From assembly GCA_019828565.1 (NCBI GenBank), contig JAHDYR010000066.1, positions 248,001-312,000 of the forward strand: a stretch of 64,000 bases of DNA, in the 5' to 3' direction. The notes under the pieces were generated by a model. That model was given only the letters and a program-made list of their open reading frames with translations. It was not told where the DNA came from and made no database searches. A program made the position numbers and the translations under genes. Positions 29,377 to 38,457 of the stretch are shown in pieces. The first letter of the stretch is position 1. Every line of letters starts with the position of its first letter. This stretch comes from Carpediemonas membranifera (lineage: Eukaryota > Fornicata).

Positions 29377-29700
29377 TCTATCACGTAGGCGCGGAGAGTG
29401 AGTGTACAACCATGAGGAGTGAACGGAGATGGATCCAGCTTGAGGGTTACTTCTACCTCGCCTTCTGCTTGACGGGTATCTCCGACGGTGTGGATTTGCG
29501 TGGGTTCTCTCGAGATCCATTTGCAGCGTTTCTCGTCGACTAGTCTGGGGCTTATGGTGGAACAGTTGGCACCAGAGTCGAGTAAAGAATTGGCTTTGCG
29601 CTTGCCGAGACGAGCGTTCACTACAGGGAGGTCACCCGGGGAAATCTCCTTCGGGGCATTCAGGGCCGCGACGAATTTTGAATCCGAAACAGAATGAACA
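29377..29700 (-). pseudogene. Element 4 protease, N-terminal part
   Basis: NARLGKRKANSLLDSGANC carries the aspartic-protease active site (D-S-G). Later comes CTLTLRAYVID, after which the LINE interrupts the frame. It overlaps the end of gag in a different phase, so a programmed or accidental frameshift links gag to pol. Confidence 0.8.
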
Positions 29701-30579
29701 CACCGACGCTGATTTACTCCCCTTCTTGGTAGGGCAGTAATCGGCCAGGTGTCCTGACTTGTGGCACTTAGGGCAGAATGCCTTCGGCTCAGCGCACTTG
29801 AAAGACGGATGCCCGGGCTTACCGCAGTTGTAGCACACGTACTGCTTCTTGGGCTTGTTCTGACGGTTGGGCTTCACTATGGGCTTCGAACCTTGGCGGT
29901 CGTGGCGCTCCGAGGGATCTTGGTGGTCACTGCGTGGCTCGCGCTCGTGAACATGTGGAGCTCTGGGACGGGCAGCAGCGGGGGAGAAGGAGTTCACCAT
30001 CTCTTGCGACTCCTGTAGGTCGCGTGACATTGCCATGACTTTCGGCATGATCGAGGGGATGTCGAGGCCTTCTGCGAGCTCCTTGACCTTGTACATGATC
30101 GTGTTGGATCCTTGCACGCGGAAGCATCTGCAGTACGTCTCTTTGAGCACATCCTCAGGTACATCTGGATTGACTAACAGCTGGAGCGCCTTGAACTTCC
30201 GATTGACGTTATTGACCTCGACGGGGTCGAAGGTCTTGGCGCGTAGACGGAAAAGATCGAGCTGAGCGGTGGATCTGCTGGGACGCAGTACGCTGCCTAG
30301 GCGCTTGAGGATTCGTAGATCGCTGAAGTTGCGCTTTTGACGGCGGCGCTCGGTAGTTGCCATCAGTAACGGTACGTAATCATCGTCTTCGGAGTTACCG
30401 GCCTCGTCGATGCATTGCGAGACATAGTCAGCGATAGATGGATCGACGAGTTCGGAGATATCGGCCTTACCGCCGAGGGAACGGTACGTTTGGAGGTGAA
30501 GGTAAAAATCAAGCAACGCCTTCATTGAAGGGTCGCGGAATAGCGGGGGAACCGCTTTTTCTTTGTTCTTAAATGTCAT
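29632..30579 (-). CDS. Element 4 gag
   Basis: 315 residues: helical capsid-like region, a basic Asp/Arg-rich linker, and two CCHC knuckles CYNCGKPGHPSFKC and CPKCHKSGHLADYC at the C-terminus. It starts 13 nt inside the palindrome at the 5' LTR. It packages element RNA. The frame is intact. Confidence 0.85.
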   Translation of the reverse strand: MTFKNKEKAVPPLFRDPSMKALLDFYLHLQTYRSLGGKADISELVDPSIADYVSQCIDEAGNSEDDDYVPLLMATTERRRQKRNFSDLRILKRLGSVLRPSRSTAQLDLFRLRAKTFDPVEVNNVNRKFKALQLLVNPDVPEDVLKETYCRCFRVQGSNTIMYKVKELAEGLDIPSIMPKVMAMSRDLQESQEMVNSFSPAAARPRAPHVHEREPRSDHQDPSERHDRQGSKPIVKPNRQNKPKKQYVCYNCGKPGHPSFKCAEPKAFCPKCHKSGHLADYCPTKKGSKSASVCSFCFGFKIRRGPECPEGDFPG

Positions 30580-30591
30580 GATGAAAGGGGA

Positions 30592-30725
30592 ATACTAGTA
30601 TTGTGGTCTGTCAAGACTTAGAAGAACTTTTAGTAAAAGCAAAGAAGAGAGGGTTTGACCCTGCTGTGGTAAATATGGCAATAATAAATATATCAACTAT
30701 GTAAACAATGGGTAGGACCCTGACA
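30592..30725 (-). repeat. Element 4 5' LTR (30602-30725) with palindrome at its inner edge
   Basis: Identical to the 3' LTR at 13903-14026. Its inner edge abuts the perfect 10-nt palindrome ATACTAGTAT (30592-30601). The outer edge is followed by the target copy ACGA. Confidence 0.92.
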
Positions 30726-32965
30726 ACGATTGGGCCTTTCTCGCGCCGAAAGACTACCTGACAAGCTGCATGCCGCAGATTGTGCGCTTTCTGCAAAATT
30801 TGGGCCTTATCCTGAACATCAAGAAATCCCAGCTGGACCCCGCCACTGTCACCGTCTTCCTAGGGATGCTGATCGACTCCGCGCGCAGAACGATACGTGT
30901 AGAGAGCAACAAGGCGCACAAGTACTCTTCGCGAATTACCGACGCCCTAGCCCGCGGCTCCTCAGCGGCCGAGTGGAAGAGACTGACAGGCAACCTGTCC
31001 TTCGCGTCATCAGCAGTCCCGGAAGGCCGCCTTTGGCTCAGGCATCTCCAGTCCTGGGGAGCCCGTGGAGTCGCATCGAGTCAAGATCCCCGAGGAGCAG
31101 CGAAATGCGCTCGTCCATTGGCAGAAGCTTCTCAACAACCATACTCCACGTCCCCTGAAAGAGCTACTTTCCCTTTGGGGCACTTCCAGCAACCTAGACG
31201 TTACGATAGCCTCAGATGCTTCGAAATTCGCGGCAGGAGCCGTCATCAGCATCGATGGAGCGAAGAAGACGATCTCTGTACCAACAAGCACCAACAAGGA
31301 CCGTCATATAACGGAGCTGGAGTTCTTCGCTGCAATGGAGGCCATCAACTTCGTGCTGCAGGAGACAGCGGTCTCGGACCGGGAGATCCGCGTATTCTCG
31401 GACTCTACGGCGGCTGTGGCGTGGCTCAACAAGCAGGGCTCGTCCCGATGCCCTCAAGCAGTCATTGCAGAGCTCCATCGCATCCTCCCGCGCCTGAGAG
31501 CCAGAGGACTGCTACTCAGGGCGGTGCACGTGAGCGGGCACCTGAATGTACGCCCGGATCGGCTGTCACGGCTCAGCAAGGTCGATTGGGGCACGCCACA
31601 GGTGGTCCTCGACCATATCATCGACTCTTGGGGGCCTCTACAGGTGGACGTCACAGCACAGGAAGGCAAGACGCTGCAGATCGGGGCAAACCCGCTCATG
31701 CCCCTTACTCGCGCGCAGGATGGTCTCTCATCCCGGTGGGAGGGCCTCAGAGTCTACGCAGCACCCCCGTGGGCCCTCATCCCGGCCACTCTATCGAAGC
31801 TGGCCTCCATCACCACCCCCTCACAGGACGGGGATCCCTCCAGCTGGTCATCAATGGCAGTAGTGCTCGTGCCGGACATAGTTTCGGCCGCGACCCTCGC
31901 CCTCAAGCGCTTAACGCCACACAGGCGGTACTTCCGCCTCCCTCCGGGCTCATTCGATGGGACAGAGCTACAGAGGACGGCACGGGCCGATGGCACGGTC
32001 AGACTGATGGCTCTCGCGTTCCGGCTGAAGCCTTCAACACCCTCGTTGGACACCCCAGGCTCGGAGGCCTCTCAGACTCCTACAAACGCCACATCGCGGG
32101 TACTCTGGTGACATTCGTCGACTTAGCCTCAACAACACCCACGGTAGAGCAGGTAGCTACCTGGGTGCGGCAGCAGAGAGCCTCCTGCAGCGAGACCACG
32201 ATCATGCGGAAGGCCCAGCTCATCATCACTCATGGGCCAGACATCTTGGGCATCCAGCTCCCTGAACACTTCCGTCCGGCCATTAAGGAGGCCGCAAAGG
32301 GCGCAGCCGGCAAGCCGATCGGTCAGGCCCCACCCATAAGACTGCCACTCTTCCACAAAGCACTGTCAGAGGCAGCCGCCTCCGGGCCCCTTCCGAAGAC
32401 GTGGGTGCAAGCCTTCGCCTTCTCACTAGTGGCCTACTCGACGACCTCAAGACCAGGCGAGATCTTCGGATTGACAGGAGGAGACGTGAAACCCGCGGGC
32501 GCGCGCGGTATAACGATCCGTATTCAGGCGACTAAGACCGGGAGGTCTAACGTGCTCAAGCTCGTACCGGACGTGCGGGGACATCCGCTTTCCCCTGCGC
32601 GGTGGCTGGCCCGTCACATTCAGAACCTCCCTCAATCTGATCTGAACGAATCTATCTGGCGTGCGCCGCGTGTCGATGGCTCGCTCTCATCCACGCCCAT
32701 CTCCTTCGACCTACTTGGAGACTACATGGCTGGCGTCTTCCACAGAGTCAGCATCCGGGCTCACGGGCTTAGGCGCGGCTCAGCCGCCGACCTAGTCCTG
32801 GCTGGCGTTTCCCCTTACGTAGTCGCAGCCAAGGGTACATGGGCCGATATCAATTCGATGCTCCGCTATATCGACGACACGATGAGACTTGACCGCGCAA
32901 CGTCGGCAAAGTGTTTCACGCCCCACATGGCACAGGGGCTGCCGGACAAGATTGAGTTCGAGTGA
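30726..32965 (+). mobile_element. DIRS-like retrotransposon, right part (RT, RNase H, tyrosine recombinase)
   Basis: Continuation of the RT broken at 13902: LGLILNIKKSQLDP and FLGMLID, then in another frame (31065 on) RNase H with TIASDASKFAAGAV, TELEFFAAMEAI, FSDSTAAVAWL and HVSGHLNVRPDRLSR. From about 32,000 the first frame resumes as a tyrosine recombinase: SRPGEIFGLTGGD (Arg), QATKTGRSN (Lys), RAHGLRRGSA (His, Arg) and TWADINSMLRYID (Trp, Tyr). A frameshift near 31,055 separates RT from RNase H. Terminal repeats were not identified. Such elements integrate by recombination without target duplications. Confidence 0.9.
32000..32965 (+). pseudogene. Tyrosine recombinase of the DIRS-like element
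   Basis: About 300 residues with all expected catalytic positions (Arg in SRPGE, Lys in TKTG, His-x-x-Arg in HGLR, Trp in TWAD, Tyr in LRYID). The domain looks complete, but it belongs to an element whose RT is split, so I call it a pseudogene of a dead copy. It normally joins the circular DNA copy to the genome. Confidence 0.85.
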
Positions 32966-33189
32966 AAGAGAGACTGCAAGAGAGCAGCAAGGGGCCCATC
33001 TGCCGGGGCGGGTGGTCTGGGGAGGCTACCTCGCCCTCGGCCGGGCCCTATCGCGTGGACCAAGTGTGGTCGCGATCAATTTTGAGAGAGTTATGTTGTT
33101 GGCGACCGGGATTCCCCATGGGTTCACATTCGACATACCCAATGTCTGCTTGTCAGACTTACTTGGGGGCGTCGGTGTGAGCTGGCGGC
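32966..33189. other. Spacer, possible DIRS end
   Basis: No coding feature. It may hold the right terminal repeat of the DIRS-like element, but the left end is missing from the window, so this cannot be tested here. Confidence 0.35.
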
Positions 33190-33925
33190 GCCAGCGAGGC
33201 TCCTTCAGGCGAGGTGGCACTTCGATCAAAGATGGGTCATTCGTGGCGAATTACATTCGGGAGAAGGGGATTGAGGCCCAGACTGCAACGTTGCCGTTCC
33301 AGTGGGCGAGGGCGACATCGCGGCGGAGGGTGGCGGTCGCGCCTTCGGACAGGCCGCAGATGCCGGCGAGCGATGCGATCCAGCAGGGGCGCTCCTTCTT
33401 CGCGCCGCTGGTCTTCGTAACGGCCGTCTCGCCGTAGATTGACGAGATGGCTGGGAGGACCGTCACGCGGTAGTCACGGTAATGGCGTGTCTTGTCCGAG
33501 TACGCACTCGACCGGTAGTTGGTGACGCGCAGGTCGACGACGGTGGGCATGGCGTTTGGCGGGGTGATGAGCAGGTCGGCAGGGATATCGGCGTTCGGGT
33601 TGATGGGTGCGTCGACAAGCTCGACAGCCGGGAAGAGGCGATACTATGATCGATTTTACTGTCGAGGGTGGCGAGGAGAGGGCGTGGGGGACCGAGCGCA
33701 AGAGCGCGAGGGTCCCAGCCAGAAACATGGAACTCGAGCTGGCGGAGCCAGCGAGGCAGCCACAGGCTGCTTGTGGATGGTGGGCGGGGGTAAAGTCAAT
33801 CACGGGGATTACGGTCGCCGGGAAGTCTCTGTAGTGTCTTGCTTTGTCAGAGTAAGCCGAAGAACGGTGGTTGGTGATCTTGAAGTCTACTACTGTGGGC
33901 TGGCTGCCGGGCTTTATTAATCTAT
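33190..33925 (-). pseudogene. Fragment with a duplicated ~40-residue motif
   Basis: On the minus strand two frames carry related segments: PTVVDFKITNHRSSAYSDK at about 33,900-33,845 and PTVVDLRVTNYRSSAYSDK at about 33,549-33,490. Each continues with RHYRD and a short hydrophobic strand. Between them lies a stretch with an out-of-frame LFPAVELVDAPINPNADIP. I see no start codon or family match. It looks like the end of a repeated-domain gene or its decayed copy. Confidence 0.4.
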
Positions 33926-33953
33926 TGACATGACTATTTACCTACAAACCAGC

Positions 33954-34985
33954 CTAGGCGGCCACCATCCCCCTGACGCTCCCGGGCAGACGGCCGACCA
34001 CGAGGGTCCCGTCGCTCCCCAGCACAGCCGCCACAAACGGGTCGACTGCACTCCACACCGTCTCTTCCACTCCAATTCCCTCGGGGAGCGGCATCTGGAG
34101 AGCCGCAAGGTGCCGGGCGCCGGCCGCATGGACGTCTGCGACCGCAACAGTCGACGAGTAGGCGCCCCCGACGAGGACGACCGAGGTGTACAGCGTGTTT
34201 GCCGAGAGCGCCGTGCCGAAGTGCGGCAGGGCAGTGTCGCTATGGGTCGGCGCGAGTGTGCCCGCCCCGTTGGATGCCCAGGCGGTGAGGCGCCCATCAG
34301 TGCCGGTGGTGTAGATGCGGTCGTCGATGGTCAGCGGAGAGACTCTGAGCGCGATGGAGTCCTCAACAGAGCCCTGGGCGACGGCCTTCATGGTCTTGAG
34401 GCTGAATACGATGACCCTGTGGCCTTCCCCAATGACGATGCGGTCGGGCACCGTCTCCAGCCACGCTGCTGTCCTGATCCTGCCGTCCGTGCGGTATATC
34501 TCCGTCCCCATGTCCTTAGGGGCGTCGGTATCCACCAGGCAAATGGAGCCAGGTCCCACGAGACAGAGGTTGTCCATCGTGGGGTGGGTCAGCAGTAGGA
34601 TCGACGGGTCCACGGCCAGACGCCACTCCTCGGTCAGCGCGGCATCGATGCCCATGCTGTACGCCATCAGGAAGGATTCGACTGGGTTCTTTGCCAGAAC
34701 GATGAGGAGGCTCTCGTTTCTCGCGAAGCCGAGGGACTGGACTTCTCCATCGATGTCCGTGGTGCTCAGGATGGCAATGCTGGCGTTAAGCTCGTCATAT
34801 TCGATCATTATCAGCTTGTTCTTCGACAGGGCATCCCCGGTGAATGGTGCGAGCGATGATGTACCCACAATGAAGCGGGGCAGCGGATGATCCTGAGTAA
34901 GAGCGGATGGAGGGATTCATACGCCTGGCACGTGCTTCAACGTGTTCCCGAAGGCCGGCAACCGGAACGTTGCACTGTTGTCCAT
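33954..34985 (-). CDS. EIPR1: EIPR1 (TSSC1)-like WD40 protein, one 30-nt intron
   Basis: Exons 34985-34923 and 34892-33954, with a 30-nt intron GTATGA...TACTCAG, give 333 residues from MDNSATF. The first strand LPRFIVGTSSL and the end VWSAVDPFVAAVLGSDGRL-like segment match the known start and end of EIPR1 beta-propellers as I remember them. The middle WD repeats are weak. EIPR1 interacts with EARP and GARP tethering complexes in endosome-to-Golgi and recycling traffic. Exon 1 is only 63 nt and would be missed by single-frame reading. Confidence 0.7.
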
Positions 34986-35074
34986 CTCCTTGTTCTTGTG
35001 GATGACTCATGACGGGAGTCGAGCCAACCCAACGCCACCAGTGCCTATGTATCCGATTTACTCTGCCCTACACT

Positions 35075-35874
35075 CTATGCCGCGAAGAGCTGGGCGATCA
35101 TCCCCAGGACGGCCGTGTACTTGTCCATCTCCAGCAACCCGACGTGCGTGCGGTACTCGTGCTCGTCCGCATGTCCGGTGACGACGTGGCCGGACCAGCA
35201 GCACTGCGGGATGATCACCGAGTCCTCTGTCTGTGCGTATAGGACGTCGCCATCCCCCGTGGCGTTTGCCCTCTTGCCATGGTCCCCAACCTTGATAGCG
35301 GACTGCCCCACGACGATGATCTTGTCGTATGTGTACATGGCGGCGTCCTCGGCGTACTCCGTGCGGGAGTACTCGAGGTCCTGCTGCAGGGAGTCATAGA
35401 GCGGGCGGACCACGGTGTCCGGGATCCCCACGGCGCGCCTGCTGACAAGGACGCCCCAGTGCTCGTTGTCCGGGATGGCGGGGGCGGCGGCCTTGGAGAG
35501 AAGGGCCGCGAGGTCAGCCTTCCACTTGCCGTCGTGGAACTTGAGAGAAACGACAGACGAGATGCCGAGAGCGTCTGACTGTACCTCATCACCGTTCATA
35601 ACCTTGACGCAGGAGCCAACCTCGGCCTGGTTGGCGATGATAGTCGAGAAGCCCTTCGAATCAAAATCGTTAGTGCCAAGGAAGCCTGTAAGAATGCCCT
35701 CAAGAATGACCTGATCCTCGGGGAGCGGATCGTTGAAGCCGAACTCGAAGTATTCCATCTCATTGCCAGTCTGTGTCATAGCAAAGAAGCAGTGGGACAT
35801 ACCTGTGCGAAAATGTCTTCATTCGCGAATTCCTCGTCAACAACTTCCTTCTGCTGCTGCTTTCTCTTAGCCAT
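35075..35874 (-). CDS. BCCIP: BCCIP/Bcp1-like protein, one 32-nt intron
   Basis: Exons 35874-35803 and 35770-35075 (intron GTATGTCC...GACACAG) give 255 residues. The N-terminus is Lys/Gln-rich then acidic (EVVDEEFANEDIF), followed by MEYFEFGFNDPLPEDQ, the entry to the BCP1 fold, and later conserved-looking WGVLVSRRAVGIPD. Yeast Bcp1 chaperones ribosomal protein uL14 and acts in nuclear export; animal BCCIP binds BRCA2 and p21. Length is slightly below the usual 280-310. Confidence 0.75.
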
Positions 35875-36207
35875 CTCTCAGAGTCCCGTTCACGTGGAGA
35901 TGCCGCTCTGCGCGGAGAGGAATTACATGAGGGTACATAAATCGGCCAGAAGTCACTGGATTACGTCTATACGATGTTGCTTGTCACCTGGTCGATTTTG
36001 CGCCGCTGATTTTCATCTGTTTAGGATTCCGCATTTTATCTCCCTCACACTGTGGTTTAGAGGGTTTATGTGGAGGATTCATGTAAAGGTGACTTAGGCT
36101 GTCGACCCCCCTGGGATGAACTCCAGAGGGCTGAACAGGTTCAGTCTGACGGCCCACCTGTCGTACACCAGAAGGGTAGCGGACATGAGGGCGTCGGCGA
36201 TTGTTTA
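35875..36207. other. Spacer between BCCIP start and Fanzor-fragment repeat
   Basis: About 330 nt. It should contain the BCCIP promoter on the minus strand. I recognise no motif in it. Confidence 0.4.
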
Positions 36208-36238
36208 GACTCAACAATTCTAATCCTGCGCAGCACAC
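36208..36238 (+). repeat. Left direct repeat of decayed Fanzor element
   Basis: Starts GACTCAACAATTCTAATC. It matches 37573-37603 at 29 of 31 positions and shares the TGCGCARCA core with the repeats at 57991 and 59871. Confidence 0.8.
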
Positions 36239-36745
36239 TACCTCCACTCACCCACTTCAGCCCTCGTCTGTACCATCGGGCTGTCGTGCTTTCAGTCGTC
36301 GGTCTGCACGAAAAGATGCGTCGTCTGTCGTCCATCGTCTGTGTCGAACGCTGCTGTCTTCTTTCGCGTCTGTGCTCGTCTGTTACGCGCTCATCTGTCG
36401 TCCATTGCTGGCGTCTGAAGCTCATGTCGTCGTCGTCATCTTCGTCTGTTGTGAGAGAGAGACACTAGTGGTGGAAAGCGGTTGTAGCTGGTAGTAAAGA
36501 CGCTTTGTGTTTTATGATGCTGGTTTCTTGTGTTTTGAGGGATGCTGCTAGCTGATGAACCCTGAAAAGAAATGATCGATGCAGGCAGCTCAATAGACTC
36601 CAATGCCTTCCAAGATATACACGGTGAAGGTTTCCGTTAACAAGGCCATTGGCGAGATTAACGGTGGAGGCGATAACAACGCGCCGCGGCGAGGAAATCT
36701 TGAACCCAGCATGCGTTCTTTCACGCAGGCTAAGTACACATTCAC

Positions 36746-37489
36746 TTGCCTGCTTGCGTGCGTCTCTGCATCTGCGCACGCGTTGACCCCACCGAGGATG
36801 GTCAACCTGTTGCCACCCCCTCTTTCCGCGTGAATATGAGCGCAGCATCGTTCAAAACGACAAGTCTAGAGGCTCTCAAACAGTCGATTAGGTTTGTCCA
36901 TGAGAACATCGTTCAGATCATCAACGAGGGGACGAGAAAGTGTTTCCGCCGTGCGACTTTTGCCAATCACTGTCTGCGCCAGAAGCACTTCGCCCGGGCT
37001 GGACGTCAACTCCTGGATGATCTCGGCGGGCGCCCCCCGGAGCCCATTCACCTCGAAGTCGCGTATGGGGCTGCACTGTTTGGTTCCGCCGGTACTCCCT
37101 CCTGTGCTCCGTACCGCCACTTTGCTCGAGCTCTTCCTGGCATCATGCTCCGGCACAACGTCGTCGTGACTGTCACGATGGTCTCGGAATTCCGCACTTC
37201 CATCGTGTGCCCATACTGCAAAGCACACTTCAGACGTGTGGTGCACACACACCGCACCATGCTCTGCCAGAATCCCGCGTGCGAGGGAGCTCCATGGCGC
37301 GTTGAACGGCTACGTCGGCATCCCGAGCAGAGAGACATACTTCTCAATCTCTCTCACCGAGATAAGAGCGCCAGCGAGAACATCCTTTGGTGCACCTACG
37401 ATGCAACTTCAGATCAGACTGAGCAATCTCCTTTCCACTACGACTACGACGAGGTGCTCTTCCTCGCTATCATTAACTTGCCAAGTTGA
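36746..37489 (+). pseudogene. Fanzor nuclease, C-terminal fragment
   Basis: Conserved sequence begins near MSAASFKTTSL (ATG at 36836) and continues to the stop. It matches the full copy at 58199 throughout: FANHCLRQKHFARAGRQL, EVAYGAALFG, MVSEFRTSIVCPYC (alternative RuvC-II Glu and first zinc pair), MLCQNPAC (second pair) and LSHRDKSASENILW (RuvC-III Asp). The RuvC-I aspartate and the whole N-terminal half are missing, so it cannot cut DNA. The region 36,239-36,745 has no matching frame. Confidence 0.8.
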
Positions 37490-37572
37490 GCCAGCACGCG
37501 CTGCAGCGCACGATTGATAGAGTATGATGAACCACACTGCGATCCTGATGCTGCTTGGATCACTGTGTTTTG

Positions 37573-37603
37573 GACTCAAGTATTCTAATCCTGCGCAGCA
37601 CAC
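37573..37603 (+). repeat. Right direct repeat of decayed Fanzor element
   Basis: Starts GACTCAAGTATTCTAATC and ends GCGCAGCACAC. The NAA20 ATG follows at 37622, so this repeat is also part of the immediate 5' flank of that gene. Confidence 0.8.
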
Positions 37604-37621
37604 ACACCACGGCCATAAGCC

Positions 37622-38216
37622 ATGACGCACCTTCGGATGATGCACGTAGACGACATGTTCACCTTCAACAATGTCAATTTTGACAGCTATACTGAGACAG
37701 TTTGTCGCCTTGCGCGTTTCCTAATGCAGTATCGTGTATCCTTCTATCATAACTACATCGCTCGCTGGCCAGGTATGTGCCAGATCGCACAGGCGGTCAA
37801 TGGATCAATTCAGGGCTACAGTATGTTTTCAGTTCTTCCCTCTTAACCCAGTGATTGGCAAGTCCGAGGACCTGTCTGGGGGAGCTGATCTCCCCCACTC
37901 TCTCCGCGGCCACGTGTCCGCTGTCACGGTCGACCCCAGATACAGGAGGAATGGCGTGGCATCCCAGCTGATGGACAACTTCGAAGCGGTGTCCGAGAAG
38001 CAATACAAGGGCTACTTCATCGACCTCTTCGTACGAGCGTCAAATAAGACTGCTATCGAGTTCTATAAGCGGCGCGGGTACATTGTTTACCGGGAGGTGG
38101 CGAATTACTACGGCGACGAGGACGCGTACGACATGCGGAAGGCGACAGCGCTGGACAGGGAAAAGGAGACACTTACCCCCAAGGCAACGAGGATAGCGCC
38201 GAACGAGTACGATTAA
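37622..38216 (+). CDS. NAA20: NatB catalytic subunit NAA20, two introns
   Basis: Exons 37622-37699, 37730-37820 and 37852-38216 (introns 30 and 31 nt, GTTTGT...ATGCAG and GTATGT...ACCCAG) give 177 residues, the usual length. It reads MTHLRMMHVDDMFTFNNVNF at the start, then TAVTVDP-type VSAVTVDPRYRRNGVASQL (acetyl-CoA loop R-R-N-G-V-A), FIDLFVRASNKTAIEFYKR and EDAYDMRKA near the end. NAA20 acetylates protein N-termini that begin Met-Asp/Glu/Asn. The auxiliary subunit is not in this window. Confidence 0.93.
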
Positions 38217-38457
38217 AGCAGTGCGGCACGGTATTGTGGAGCTGACGGCGTCGAGGGTGTTGGGCGGAGAGGCTTCTTGGGAATGGAGCAGTCCAAGGGA
38301 ACGAAAGTGTTGGCGGCGTGAAGCGTGTCTATGAGTGATTGGACTGCTCCATCAGTTATTCACAGTATCCCCGTGCTGTCCGGATTGGAGCATGGCACTT
38401 AAAACTGCACCACCGGTGCTCAGAGTAATCGGAGAAAATCCCGAGCGCAAGCAACGT

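Larger units (their letters stand above)
13903..30725 (-). mobile_element. Element 4: chromodomain Ty3/gypsy retrotransposon carrying nested insertions
   Basis: Identical 124-bp LTRs at both ends and a 4-bp target duplication ACGA (13899-13902 and 30726-30729) define it. Removing it rejoins the DIRS RT at YLDD. On the minus strand it holds gag (30579-29632), protease (from about 29690), a LINE insertion, linker and RT start (22565-22293), the inserted element 3, and RT-RNase H-integrase-chromodomain (17479-15069). The element itself would be about 5.4 kb. Identical LTRs indicate a recent insertion, so the elements inside it are more recent still. Confidence 0.9.
36208..37603 (+). mobile_element. 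Fanzor-bearing element, decayed copy
   Basis: Bounded by 31-nt direct repeats (36208-36238 and 37573-37603) that differ at two positions and contain ATTCTAATCCTGCGCAGCAC. Inside is a Fanzor C-terminal coding fragment. No terminal inverted repeats are seen. The right repeat ends 18 nt before the start codon of NAA20. Confidence 0.6.

Noticed and set aside
10710-30579. Elements 1 and 4 as the two ends of one retrotransposon
   Set aside because: Element 1 has its own gag, protease and RT, different LTR sequence and different palindrome; both have complete RT segments.
13899-30729. A 5-bp target duplication for element 4
   Set aside because: Only ACGA (4 bp) is shared at both ends; the fifth base differs, so I report 4 bp.
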